A stretch of 64,000 bases of DNA from Trebonia sp963777905 (lineage in GTDB: Bacteria > Actinomycetota > Actinomycetes > Streptosporangiales > Streptosporangiaceae): positions 248,001 to 312,000 of the forward strand of contig CAVZSM010000009.1 of assembly GCA_963777905.1 (NCBI GenBank), written 5' to 3'. This document shows positions 43,421 to 51,593 of the stretch, piece after piece. Within the stretch, counting starts at the first letter, position 1; every line of letters begins with the position of its first letter. The notes under the pieces were generated by a model. It searched no databases. It saw only the letters and a list, made by a program, of their open reading frames with translations, and had not been told where the DNA came from. The translations under genes and the position numbers were made by a program.

Positions 43421-44605
43421 GTGAGTGAATCGCCACCGCTGCCGGTGATCTTGGGAGCGACGACAGGGATCGGGGCGCTGACCGCGGCGACCATCGTGGG
43501 GCAGGCCAGCTCGCACGAGTCGTCCGGGCTGCTGACGCTGGATATCGCGGTGGGGGTCGTAGCCTGCGCCCTGGTGCCAGTGCTACTGCGCTGGCCGGTT
43601 CCCGGCGCGGTGGCGCTGGCCGCGCTGGCGGCGCTGTCGCCCGCGGCCACGCCGGCCGCGACGTTGGGGACGCTGTACGTCGCACAGCGCCGCCCCTTCG
43701 CAGTCGCCGTGGCGGCCGGCGGCGCGGACGTGGCGGCGCACCTGATCCGCGGCGTGTGGCGGCCGAACGGGTCGCTGCCGTACGCGTGGTGGGCGGTGCT
43801 CGTGATCGCCGCCGGAGCGGCGCTCGTCGGCTGGGGCCAAGGGGACCGTGCCAGGCAGGCGCTGCTCGCCTCGCTGCGCGAGCGGGCCCGCCGCGCCGAG
43901 GCCGAACAGGCCAGCCGCGTCGCCGAGGCCCGCGTCGCGGAGCGGGCGCGGATCGCCCGCGAGATGCATGACGTGCTCGCCCACCGGCTGTCGCTGCTGG
44001 CCACCTACGCGGGCGCGCTGGAGTACCGCCCGGACGCATCGCCCGAGCAGCTCGCCCGCGCCGCCGGGGTGGTGCGGGCCGGCGTGCATCAGGCCCTCGA
44101 CGAGCTCCGCGAGGTGATCACTGTGCTGCGGGACGACGACGACTTCGACGGGAAGCATCCGCTACCCGGGCTGGCGGACCTGGACGGGCTGATCGCGGAG
44201 ACCAGGGACGCCGGCACCGCCGTGGACGTGACGCGACGGGTGACGCAGCAGGAGGACCTGCCCGGCGGGCTGGGCCGCACCGCTTACCGGGTGGTGCAGG
44301 AGGGGCTGACCAACGCCCGCAAGCACGCGCCAGGCCGACCGGTCCGGGTGCTGCTCGCCGGGAAGCCGGGCGGCCGGCTGGTCGTCGAGCTCGCCAACCC
44401 GGTTGGCCCGGCCGACCCGGTCATCAACGGGAGCGGAACCGGCCTGATCGGGCTGACCGAGCGGGTGCGGCTGGCTGGCGGGGAGATCGACCACACGATC
44501 AGCGCGGACGGCGAGTTCGTGCTGCGCGCCTGGCTGCCCTGGCCCGCGGAGACAGCGGAGACAGCGGAGACAGCAGAGCCGGCGGAACCAGCGGTGCCGG
44601 AATGA
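43421..44605 (+). CDS. Sensor histidine kinase (DesK/NarL type)
   Basis: A 394-residue kinase. About four transmembrane helices fill residues 5-145, then a coiled linker (ARRAEAEQASRVAEARVAERAR) leads to the HisKA_3 motif REMHDVLAHRLSLL with H183, and a HATPase_c domain (YRVVQEGLTNARKHAPG; GTGLIGLTERVRLAGG). The C-terminus ends in AETAET repeats from a 9-bp tandem repeat. The response regulator gene follows 10 bases later. Divergence from the YceI-ABC unit makes that unit the likely target, as with LiaFSR- or DesKR-like systems. Confidence 0.93.
   Translation: MSESPPLPVILGATTGIGALTAATIVGQASSHESSGLLTLDIAVGVVACALVPVLLRWPVPGAVALAALAALSPAATPAATLGTLYVAQRRPFAVAVAAGGADVAAHLIRGVWRPNGSLPYAWWAVLVIAAGAALVGWGQGDRARQALLASLRERARRAEAEQASRVAEARVAERARIAREMHDVLAHRLSLLATYAGALEYRPDASPEQLARAAGVVRAGVHQALDELREVITVLRDDDDFDGKHPLPGLADLDGLIAETRDAGTAVDVTRRVTQQEDLPGGLGRTAYRVVQEGLTNARKHAPGRPVRVLLAGKPGGRLVVELANPVGPADPVINGSGTGLIGLTERVRLAGGEIDHTISADGEFVLRAWLPWPAETAETAETAEPAEPAVPE
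44546..44572 (+). repeat. 9-bp tandem repeat inside the kinase gene
   Basis: GCGGAGACA three times in a row, giving AET repeats in the C-terminal tail beyond the ATPase domain. Confidence 0.9.
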
Positions 44606-44615
44606 CCGACGCCCC

Positions 44616-45281
44616 ATGACCGACGAAACAGCGCAGCGCATCCGGGTGCTGCTCGTCGACGACGACGCCCTCGTCAGGGCCGGGCTCACGATGATGCTCG
44701 ACGGCGCGCATGGCATCGAGGTGGTCGGCGAGGCCGCCGACGGCGCCGAGGTGCCGGCCGCGGTCGACGCGCACGCGCCCGACGTCGTGCTGATGGACCT
44801 GCGCATGCCGCGCACCGACGGGATCACCGCCACGCGCCGGCTCCGCGCCAGGCCGCGCGCCCCCGAGGTGATCGTGCTGACCACCTTCGACGCCGACGAG
44901 AACGTGCTCGGCGGCCTGCGGGCCGGCGCCAGCGGCTTCCTGCTCAAGGACTCTCCGCCGGCCCAGATCGTCGACGCGATCCGCCGGGTCGCGGCCGGCG
45001 ACCCCATCCTCTCCCCGGTTATCACCCGCCGCCTGATGGACCGGGCCGTGGCCGAGTCCGGCACCAAGGACAAGGCCCGCGCGGTGCTGGCCGGCCTGAC
45101 CCCGCGCGAGCACGAGGTCGTGCTGGGCATCGCCCAGGGCGAGACCAACGCCGAGATCGCCGCCCGGCTCTACATGAGCGTGGCCACCGTGAAGGCGCAC
45201 ATCACTCACATCCTGACCAAGCTCGGCGCCACCAACCGCACCCAGATCGCGCTCCTCGCCCACGACGCTGGCCTGGTCTGA
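44616..45281 (+). CDS. NarL/LuxR-family response regulator
   Basis: A 221-residue two-domain regulator. The receiver has acidic residues D15-D17 (LLVDDDALVRAG), phospho-acceptor D61 (VLMDLRMP) and K in LKDSPP. The C-terminal LuxR HTH reads LTPREHEVVLGIAQGETNAEIAARLYMSVATVKAHITHILTKLG. It is the cognate partner of the kinase just upstream. Confidence 0.95.
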   Translation: MTDETAQRIRVLLVDDDALVRAGLTMMLDGAHGIEVVGEAADGAEVPAAVDAHAPDVVLMDLRMPRTDGITATRRLRARPRAPEVIVLTTFDADENVLGGLRAGASGFLLKDSPPAQIVDAIRRVAAGDPILSPVITRRLMDRAVAESGTKDKARAVLAGLTPREHEVVLGIAQGETNAEIAARLYMSVATVKAHITHILTKLGATNRTQIALLAHDAGLV

Positions 45282-45432
45282 CACCGGCCGGTCTCATAGA
45301 TTCCATGATTACTTAACGTAGTAGTCTGACTGCAATTTGCAATGACGCTTTTGCTCACCTGCGGATACTTCCCAGATCAGCACGCTCGTGCGATGGTATG
45401 TCTGCAGACCTCATATGCGAGGAGTGAGCGCA

Positions 45433-46851
45433 ATGGCACGCATTGTGGTCATCGGCGGCGGATTAATAGGCTTCGCAACCGCGCTGATGGTCGCGAAGCA
45501 GGGGCACGACGTCACCATTCTCGAGCGCGACCCGGCGCCGCCGCCGGGCACTCCCGGTGAGGCCTGGGATCACTGGGAGCGGCAGGGCGTCATGCAGTTC
45601 CGGCAGCCGCACTACCTGCTGCCGCAGGGCCTGCGCGTGCTTGAGGAGCACCTGCCCGAGATGGCCTGCGCCATCAGGAACGCCGGCGCCATCCCGCACA
45701 CCATGCTGTCCGCGCTGCCGCCGGGGATCATCGACCGCGCGCCGCGCCCTGACGACGGCAAGTTCCTGACCGTCACCGCGCGGCGGCCGGTGCTCGAGCA
45801 GGCGATGGCGGGCGCGGCTGGCAGGCTCGTGGATGTCCGCCGCGGCGCGCGGGTCTCCGGCCTGCTGACCACCAGGTCGCGGCAGGTGACCGGCGTCCGG
45901 CTGCACAACAACATGGAGCTGCTCGCCGACCTGGTGATCGACGCCATGGGCCGGAGCTCCCCGCTGCCGGTGTGGCTCGACGCGGCCGGCCTGTACGAGG
46001 TGGCCGAACGCGCCGACGACGCCGGCTTCACCTATTACTCCCGGTTCTTCCGCGCCCGCCCCGGCGAGGCGCCGCCGGCCCCGCTGACCGGCAACCTCAC
46101 GCCGTTCGACTGCTACTCGATCCTCACGACCCCGGGCGACTCGGGCACCTGGTCGGTGACGGTCTCCATCCACTCCCAGGACCGCGCGCTACGGCGGCTG
46201 CGGGACGAACGGCACTGGACCAGGCTGGTCAGCGACTGCCCGCTGCACGCCCACCTCATCGCGGGCGGCGAGCCGGTCACCGGCGTGCTCGCCGCGGGCG
46301 GCACGGTGAACCGGATACGCGCCATCGTCAGGGCGGGCGTGCCGGTGGCGACCGGGGTGCTCAGCGTCGGCGACGCGTGGGCGTGCACCAACCCCTCCCT
46401 CGGCCGCGGCATGACGCTCGGCCTGATGCACGCCGCCATCGTGGCGGAAGCCGTCGCCGATCACGTCAAGGACCCGTTCACGCTCGCGCTCGAGTACGAC
46501 AGGCTGACCAGGCAGCGGCTGCTCCCCTGGTACCGGAACACGGTCTACCTGGACAGCCAGCGCATCGCGCAGATCGCCGCGGTGATCCAGGGCCGTTCTC
46601 CGAGCCAGGACGTCCCCGACCTGGCGGGCGCCCCGCTGCGGGACCTGGCGGCGGCCATGACGTGGGACGCGGACGTGTTCCGCGCGTTCATGGAGATGAT
46701 CACGATGCTGGCGCCGCCACAGGAGATCATGACCCGCCCCGGCCTGGCGCGGAAGATCACGGAGGCTGCCGCGCTGGCGACCGCCGGCGGCCGCGACCCG
46801 TGGACGGCCCCTGGACCGACGCGCGCCGAGGTGCTAAAGATGCTGTCGTGA
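45433..46851 (+). CDS. FAD-dependent monooxygenase, paralogue 2
   Basis: A 472-residue flavoprotein closely related to the one at 38150: IVVIGGGLIGFATALMVAKQGH, VIDAMGRSSPLP, VLSVGDAWACTNPSLGRGMT and the closing GPTRAEVLKMLS. ATG 45433 has GAGGAG eight bases upstream. The GTGA at its stop couples it to an alpha/beta hydrolase. The 150-bp leader is AT-rich and has the palindrome GTCTGCAGAC (45400-45409). Together the two enzymes may oxygenate and then hydrolyse one substrate, for example epoxidation and ring opening; this is inference. Confidence 0.87.
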   Translation: MARIVVIGGGLIGFATALMVAKQGHDVTILERDPAPPPGTPGEAWDHWERQGVMQFRQPHYLLPQGLRVLEEHLPEMACAIRNAGAIPHTMLSALPPGIIDRAPRPDDGKFLTVTARRPVLEQAMAGAAGRLVDVRRGARVSGLLTTRSRQVTGVRLHNNMELLADLVIDAMGRSSPLPVWLDAAGLYEVAERADDAGFTYYSRFFRARPGEAPPAPLTGNLTPFDCYSILTTPGDSGTWSVTVSIHSQDRALRRLRDERHWTRLVSDCPLHAHLIAGGEPVTGVLAAGGTVNRIRAIVRAGVPVATGVLSVGDAWACTNPSLGRGMTLGLMHAAIVAEAVADHVKDPFTLALEYDRLTRQRLLPWYRNTVYLDSQRIAQIAAVIQGRSPSQDVPDLAGAPLRDLAAAMTWDADVFRAFMEMITMLAPPQEIMTRPGLARKITEAAALATAGGRDPWTAPGPTRAEVLKMLS

Positions 46852-47690
46852 TCGTGCACTCCGGCGGCGTCGAACTGTACGTCGAGGACCATTACTCCGA
46901 AGAGCAGGGCGACGGTACCCCGGTTCTGCTGCTGCATGGCTGGCCGGACTCGTCCGCGCTGTGGCGCCACCAGGTCCTCTTCCTCACCGCGCACGGGTTC
47001 CGTGTCATCACGCCTGACCTTCGCGGGTTCGGCCGCAGCGCCCGCCCGGACGAGACGGACGCCTACCAGCTGGGCAACTCGGTCGCCGACGTGGCGGCCG
47101 TCCTCGACGCCTGCGGTGTCGAGGTCGCGCACGTCGTCGGGCACGACTGGGGCGCGGCGGTCGCCTGGCTGACCGCCATGTACCTCCCGGACCGGGTCCG
47201 CACGCTGACCGTGCTGTCGGTGCCGCACCTCGGCGCGGCGGTGACGCGGCGGCAGCGCGAGATGGCCTGGTACCAGCTGTTCTTCCAGTTCGAGGGCGTC
47301 GCGGAAGCCAGCATCGCCTACAACGACTGGGCCTGGCTGCGCGAGCTGGCGCCCGGCTACGCCGACGTCGACCGGGCGATCGCCGACCTGTCCAGGCCCG
47401 GCGCCCTGACCGCCTCGCTGAACTGGTACCGCGCCAACCTCGCCCCGCGGCCGCCAGGCCCGCGGCGCGAGTTCCCGCCGGTCACGATGCCCACGCTCGG
47501 CGTCTGGTCCGACGGCGACCTGTACCTGGACGGCGAGCGGATGCGCGCCTCCCGCCACCTCGTCAAGGGCACCTGGCGGTACGAGGAGATCTCCGGCGCC
47601 AGCCACTGGATCCCGCTGGACGCACCGGAAACCCTCAATGCCCTGCTGCTCGACTGGCTCAATCAGCCGATAACACGGGACAGCAGATAA
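46848..47690 (+). CDS. Alpha/beta hydrolase, epoxide hydrolase-like
   Basis: A 280-residue alpha/beta hydrolase of the epoxide hydrolase/haloalkane dehalogenase class. It has the oxyanion segment LLLHGWPDSSALWR, the nucleophile D100 in GHDWGAAVAW, a late acid near GVWSDGDLYL, and the catalytic H253 in GASHWIPLDAPE. An Asp nucleophile rather than Ser separates it from esterases. GTG 46848 overlaps the monooxygenase stop (GTGA). Its stop falls inside a 17-bp tandem repeat. Confidence 0.9.
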   Translation: MIVHSGGVELYVEDHYSEEQGDGTPVLLLHGWPDSSALWRHQVLFLTAHGFRVITPDLRGFGRSARPDETDAYQLGNSVADVAAVLDACGVEVAHVVGHDWGAAVAWLTAMYLPDRVRTLTVLSVPHLGAAVTRRQREMAWYQLFFQFEGVAEASIAYNDWAWLRELAPGYADVDRAIADLSRPGALTASLNWYRANLAPRPPGPRREFPPVTMPTLGVWSDGDLYLDGERMRASRHLVKGTWRYEEISGASHWIPLDAPETLNALLLDWLNQPITRDSR

Positions 47691-47714
47691 CACGGGCCAG
47701 CAGATAACACGGGA
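47670..47714 (+). repeat. 17-bp tandem repeat, about 2.6 copies
   Basis: ATAACACGGGACAGCAG at 47670-47686, a one-change copy at 47687-47703, then ATAACACGGGA. The hydrolase stop codon TAA (47688-47690) lies in copy 2, and the HPr stop lies at its far edge. Confidence 0.92.
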
Positions 47715-47985
47715 CTAGCCGCCGACCCGCGTGGCGTCGCCGAGGATGGCGATCAGGGCCGCCACCGCCTCCGCCGCGTCAGGGCCGTCGGCGGACACCG
47801 TCACCTGCTGCCCGCTCGTCGCACCCAGGCCCATGATGCCGAGCACGCTCTTGGCGTCGACCGTACGGGCACCCGCGCTGACCGACACCGCGGCAGGCGA
47901 ACCGCCCCGCCGCGACCGCCACGGCGCCCGCCGGGCGGGCGTGCAGGTCCCCGGAGAGGGTGATCGACTCAGAGCTTGCGGGCAT
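47715..47985 (-). pseudogene. HPr-like phosphocarrier of the Dha PTS, frameshifted
   Basis: HPr relays phosphate from Enzyme I to DhaM. The N-terminus reads SITLSGDLHARPAGAVAVAAGRFA with the phospho-acceptor H15 in HARPAG. The rest, AVSVSAGARTVDAKSVLGIMGLGATSGQQVTVSADG, is in the next frame. One extra base near 47895 explains the 3n+1 span. The start overlaps the dhaM stop by 17 nt. If the indel is real the phosphorelay would lack its carrier unless another HPr serves; a sequencing error is likely. Confidence 0.82.
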
Positions 47986-48370
47986 GCCACGCCTCCTCCG
48001 CCGCCTTGGCGACAGCCGTCAGGTCCGCGCCGCCCGCGGCGGTCACGGTCGCCGCGACCGCGCCCTCGACGAAGGGGGCGTCCGCCAGGGCCACGGTCAC
48101 GTCAGGCAGGTCGCCGAGCATCGCCCGCACGGTCAGCACCGCGCTGCCCAGGTCGGCCAGCACCAGGACTCCGGCACCGCCGTCGGCGCGGCGCACCGCC
48201 CGTTCGACCTTCGCCGCGCTGGTGCCGAGACCGCCGTCGTCGGTGCCTCCGGCGGCGGCCACCGTGACCGTTCCGCCGCTGACCTGCGCCGCCAGGTCCG
48301 CCGCGCCGTCGGCGAGCAGGACGCTGTGCGACACCAGCACGATCCCTACCTGTGGCGCTACCTCTGGCAT
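47969..48370 (-). CDS. dhaM: Dihydroxyacetone kinase phosphotransfer subunit DhaM
   Basis: A 133-residue EIIA-Man-type protein that rephosphorylates ADP bound to DhaL using phosphate from HPr. The phospho-acceptor is H15 in IVLVSHSVLLADG; GGTDDGGLGTSAAKVERAV and VLVLADLGSAVLTVRAML match the family. Unlike E. coli DhaM, the HPr and Enzyme I parts are separate genes. It is divergent from iclR with an operator-like palindrome between them. Confidence 0.93.
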   Translation of the reverse strand: MPEVAPQVGIVLVSHSVLLADGAADLAAQVSGGTVTVAAAGGTDDGGLGTSAAKVERAVRRADGGAGVLVLADLGSAVLTVRAMLGDLPDVTVALADAPFVEGAVAATVTAAGGADLTAVAKAAEEAWHARKL

Positions 48371-48387
48371 GGCATATCCTGAATGTT

Positions 48388-48404
48388 GTTCGGCATTGCC
48401 GAAT
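48388..48404. promoter_or_regulatory. Probable IclR operator between dhaM and iclR
   Basis: The core TTCGGCATTGCCGAA (48389-48403) is a perfect palindrome with 7-bp arms. Nearly the same sequence lies upstream of glpF (53434-53450). Position between the divergent genes and the repeated occurrence point to IclR binding. Confidence 0.7.
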
Positions 48405-48444
48405 AGGCATGGGCTGAATAAGAAGCTGAATGAGAAAGGGCGTC

Positions 48445-49235
48445 ATGATCCAGTCGGTGCAGCGCGCGGCCCAGATCCTCGTCGTCCTCGGCTCCGGTAC
48501 GCCGCGCCTCGGCGTCACCGAGATCGCCGACCGGCTCGGGCTCGCCAAGCCCACCGTGCACGGGCTGCTGCGCACCCTGGAGGCGGACGACCTGGTCGCC
48601 CAGGATCCGGACACCGGCAAGTACAGTCTCGGCCCCGGCGTGCTCCAGCTCGGCAACGCCTACCTGGACGGCTCCGAGCTGCGGGCCAGGTCGCTGCGCT
48701 GGGCCGAGTCCCTCGCCCAGCAGGCGGGCGAGGCGGTCTGGGTGGCGACGCTGTCCGGCAGCCGGGTCATCGTGCTGCACCACGTGTTCCGCCCGGACAA
48801 CACGGTGCAGATCCTGGAGGTCGGCGCCGCGATCCCGTGGCACGCCTGCGCGCTCGGCCACGCGATCGTCGCGAACCTGCCCGCCTCGCAGCGCGCCCAG
48901 GCGCTCACCGCCGACCTGGCGCCGCTGACCGGCCGCACGAAGACGACGCGCAACGCGCTCACCAGGGCCCTCGCCCAGGTGCGCGGCGCCGGGTACGCGG
49001 TGGAGAACGAGGAGGCCACCGTCGGCGACGCGGGCATCGCGGCGCCGATCCTCGGCCGCGACGACGCGTCGCCGGCGCCATCGGCGTGGTCGGCTCCGCC
49101 GAGCGGCTGCTCACCGCGGACACCCGCGACGAGCTGATCCGCGCGGTCGTGGCGGCGGGCCGGGCGATCTCCCGCGACCTGGGCGCCGCCGCGGCGGCGT
49201 CAAGCCCTGCCGCGCTCAGCTCACCGGTACTGTGA
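48445..49235 (+). pseudogene. IclR-family regulator of the Dha locus, frameshifted
   Basis: The N-terminal winged HTH is IQSVQRAAQILVVLGSGTPRLGVTEIADRLGLAKPTVHGLL; the effector domain follows (GEAVWVATLSGSRVIVLHHV; PWHACALGHAIVANLP; GYAVENEEATVGDAGIAAPI). After ILGRDD the frame is lost near 49065, and GAIGVVGSAERLLTADTRDELIRAV continues one frame over; the span 3n+2 fits one missing base. ATG 48445 is chosen with AAAGGG upstream. It resembles GylR-type glycerol regulators by setting. Confidence 0.86.
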
Positions 49236-50926
49236 CCGCTGCCATCGCCCACGCTCCTATGAACGCCATCGACCCCCATACCCTCCACCTGACCCCCGGG
49301 GCGTCGACCGCGCATTAACCCCGCATGGCGCTCGGCTGCCTTCGCCGTGGTCGCCTGGGTGATCCAGTGCGCTACCTGCGGGACTTTCGCGGCGCCGACG
49401 CTGACGGTGCGGACGCCGACGCCGAGCAGCAGCGGCAGCACCTGCGGGTCGGCGGCCGCGTCGCCGCAGACAGATACCCCGATGCCTGCCTCGCGCGCGG
49501 CGCGAGTCACGGTGGCGACGGCAGTCAGCACGGTACGTTCCGAAGCTGAGGACGGGTGGAGCGCGACGCGGTCCCTGCCGAGGACGTCAGCCGTGAGATC
49601 GTTCGTGCCTATCGAGAAGAAATCGACGTGCTCCGCGAAGCTCGCCGCGGCAGCGGCGGTGGCGGCCAGCTCGACCATGATGCCGAGCGGCGGCGGGTCC
49701 GTCCCGGCCGCCTTCGCGGCCCGCGCCAGCTCGGCGCGGACGTGCCGCACCTCGTCGAGCGACCGGACCATGGGGATCATGACGTTGAGGTCGGTGCCGG
49801 CGCTGGCCGCCAGGATCGCCTCGAGCTGCGCGGCGAGCGCGCCGGGGGCGGCGAGGAACGCGCGCAGGCCTTCGGCGCCGGGGAACGGCGGGATCTTGTC
49901 GCCGGAGAAGTCGAGCAGCCGGACCACGGCGCGCTTGCCCGCGAGCAGGCGGAGGATGGGCCCGAGCCACGCCAGGTGCTCTTCGCGGGACGGCCAGCCG
50001 CGCGCGCCGGTGAACGGGATCTCGGTGCGGAGCAGGCCGACGCCGGCCGCGCCGTTGGCGAGGCCGAGCCGGGTCTCCGCCGCGGACGCGACGTTGCACA
50101 GCACGGTGACCGGCTCGCCGTCCGCGGTATGCGCCTGCCCAGAGGCCGCTTCCGCACCAAGGCGCTTCTTGCTGTTATCAGTGAGAGGGTGGCGGTGGGC
50201 GCCTGAGACGCGGGCCAGGTCTGCGGGCGCCGGGTCGACGGCCAGCTCGCCTGCCGCGGCGTCGAGTATGGCGGAGTGGCCGGCCGGAGCGGTGAGCACC
50301 GCCGGGTCGGCGCCTGCCAGCATCGGCAGGCCGAGACCGCGGGCGATGATCGCCGCGTGCGAGCTCGCGCCGCCGCTGACCGAGACCGCCCCGGCCAGGC
50401 CTCCGTCGTCGGCGAGCCGGATCAGGTCCGCCGGGTCCACCTCGCGGCGGACCAGGATGAACGGGCCGTCCGGGGGGGCCGGCATCGCGCCGGCGAGCCA
50501 TACGATGACCGCCTCCGCGACCTGCCGTACGTCGCTCGCGCGCTGCGCCAGGTCCGGGTCGGGAAGGGCCTCGAGGATCGCGGCCTGTGCTTCCGCGGCG
50601 TCGCGCACGGCGACCTCGGCGGGGGTGCCCGCCAGCACCGCGGCCGCCGCGGGGGCGGACAGCGCCGGATCGGCCGCGATCAGCGCGCCGACCTCCACGA
50701 TGCCTGCCTCGCCGTCGCGCCCGGACGCGCGGAGTTGCGCGGCGAGCCCGGCGCGTTCCGCGGCCACGGCGGCGAAGGCGGCGGGCACGTCATCGGCCCG
50801 CGCGCCGCCGCCCTGCAGGCCCGCGCCTCCGCCTGGACGAGACGCGCCGGTCCGCGCGGCGTCGGGCAGGTACAGCTCGCCCGCCGCCACCCCGTCGGAG
50901 ACCGGCGTACCGCGGAATACCGTCAT
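48959..50926 (-). CDS. ptsI: PTS Enzyme I (phosphoenolpyruvate-protein phosphotransferase) for the Dha system
   Basis: Enzyme I takes phosphate from PEP and passes it to HPr. The N-terminal domain carries the active H190 (GGASSHAAIIARGLGLP). The PEP-binding barrel has GVGLLRTEIPF, RLLDFSGDKIPPF, FFSIGTNDLTADVL and the conserved Cys in SVCGDAAADP. Family similarity ends near residue 530 (about 49330, VPQVAHWI); the last ~120 codons are antisense to iclR and look spurious, so the real stop may be near 49315 after an indel. DNSKKR at about residues 249-254 is encoded by the 18-bp box. Overlaps dhaL by 4 nt. Confidence 0.9.
   Translation of the reverse strand: MTVFRGTPVSDGVAAGELYLPDAARTGASRPGGGAGLQGGGARADDVPAAFAAVAAERAGLAAQLRASGRDGEAGIVEVGALIAADPALSAPAAAAVLAGTPAEVAVRDAAEAQAAILEALPDPDLAQRASDVRQVAEAVIVWLAGAMPAPPDGPFILVRREVDPADLIRLADDGGLAGAVSVSGGASSHAAIIARGLGLPMLAGADPAVLTAPAGHSAILDAAAGELAVDPAPADLARVSGAHRHPLTDNSKKRLGAEAASGQAHTADGEPVTVLCNVASAAETRLGLANGAAGVGLLRTEIPFTGARGWPSREEHLAWLGPILRLLAGKRAVVRLLDFSGDKIPPFPGAEGLRAFLAAPGALAAQLEAILAASAGTDLNVMIPMVRSLDEVRHVRAELARAAKAAGTDPPPLGIMVELAATAAAAASFAEHVDFFSIGTNDLTADVLGRDRVALHPSSASERTVLTAVATVTRAAREAGIGVSVCGDAAADPQVLPLLLGVGVRTVSVGAAKVPQVAHWITQATTAKAAERHAGLMRGRRPGGQVEGMGVDGVHRSVGDGSGHSTGELSAAGLDAAAAAPRSREIARPAATTARISSSRVSAVSSRSAEPTTPMAPATRRRGRGSAPRCPRRRRWPPRSPPRTRRRAPGRGPW
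50163..50180 (+). repeat. 18-bp dispersed box, copy 4, inside ptsI
   Basis: CGCTTCTTGCTGTTATCA again, here antisense within the ptsI reading frame, where it encodes DNSKKR in the linker between the HPr-binding and PEP-binding domains. Confidence 0.85.
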
Positions 50927-51588
50927 CGCCCGGCATCCCCGGCCCTGGCATCCCCGACCCCGGCAGCGGCGTCACGCAGGGCCGCCAGGATCAGCGCGGT
51001 GGACGCGGCGCCCGGATCCTCGTGCCCGACGCTGCGCGGGCCGAGATAGGAGGCGCGGCCCTTGCGCGCCTGCATGGAGACGGTGGCGGCCGCGCCCGCC
51101 GCGGCGGCCTCGGCGAGCGCGGACAGGGCGGCGGCCGCCGCTGCCCCCTCCGCGATCGCCTTGCCGAACGCGCGGGTGGCCGGGGCGAGCGCGTCCACCA
51201 TCGTCTTGTCTCCCTCGCGGGCCGCGCCCAGCTGCTGCACGCCGGCCAGCGCGGCCTCCAGCGCCTGCTCGAGCCCGGGCAGGTCGACGGTCGCGGCCGC
51301 GCCAAGGGCCTTGCCCGCCCGCCGGAACGCGACCCCGTACAGCGGCCCTGACGCGCCGCCTACCTTGGAGATCAGCGTGCTGCCGGTCAGCGTGAGCAGC
51401 GCGCCCGGCGTGGCCGGGCGCGGCGCCGCTCCCTCGATCGCCGCGGTCACGGCGGCGAAGCCGCGGGCCAGGTTGGTCCCGTGGTCGGCGTCGCCGATCG
51501 CCGCGTCTAGCTGAGTGAGATGATCGCGGTTGGCTTCGATCGCGGCCGCGGCCGCGGCGAGCCACGCGAGGAAGACATCGGTATCCAT
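50923..51588 (-). CDS. dhaL: Dihydroxyacetone kinase ADP-binding subunit DhaL
   Basis: A 221-residue all-helical subunit that holds ADP and two Mg ions through Asp residues in LTQLDAAIGDADHGTN. Further family segments are GSTLISKVGGASGPLYGVAFRRAGKAL, EGDKTMVDALAPA and ARKGRASYLGPRSVGHEDPGA. The ADP is a fixed cofactor recharged by DhaM. ATG 51588 lies five bases after the dhaK stop; a longer reading adds no family sequence. Confidence 0.95.
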   Translation of the reverse strand: MDTDVFLAWLAAAAAAIEANRDHLTQLDAAIGDADHGTNLARGFAAVTAAIEGAAPRPATPGALLTLTGSTLISKVGGASGPLYGVAFRRAGKALGAAATVDLPGLEQALEAALAGVQQLGAAREGDKTMVDALAPATRAFGKAIAEGAAAAAALSALAEAAAAGAAATVSMQARKGRASYLGPRSVGHEDPGAASTALILAALRDAAAGVGDARAGDAGR

Positions 51589-51593
51589 GGGAA

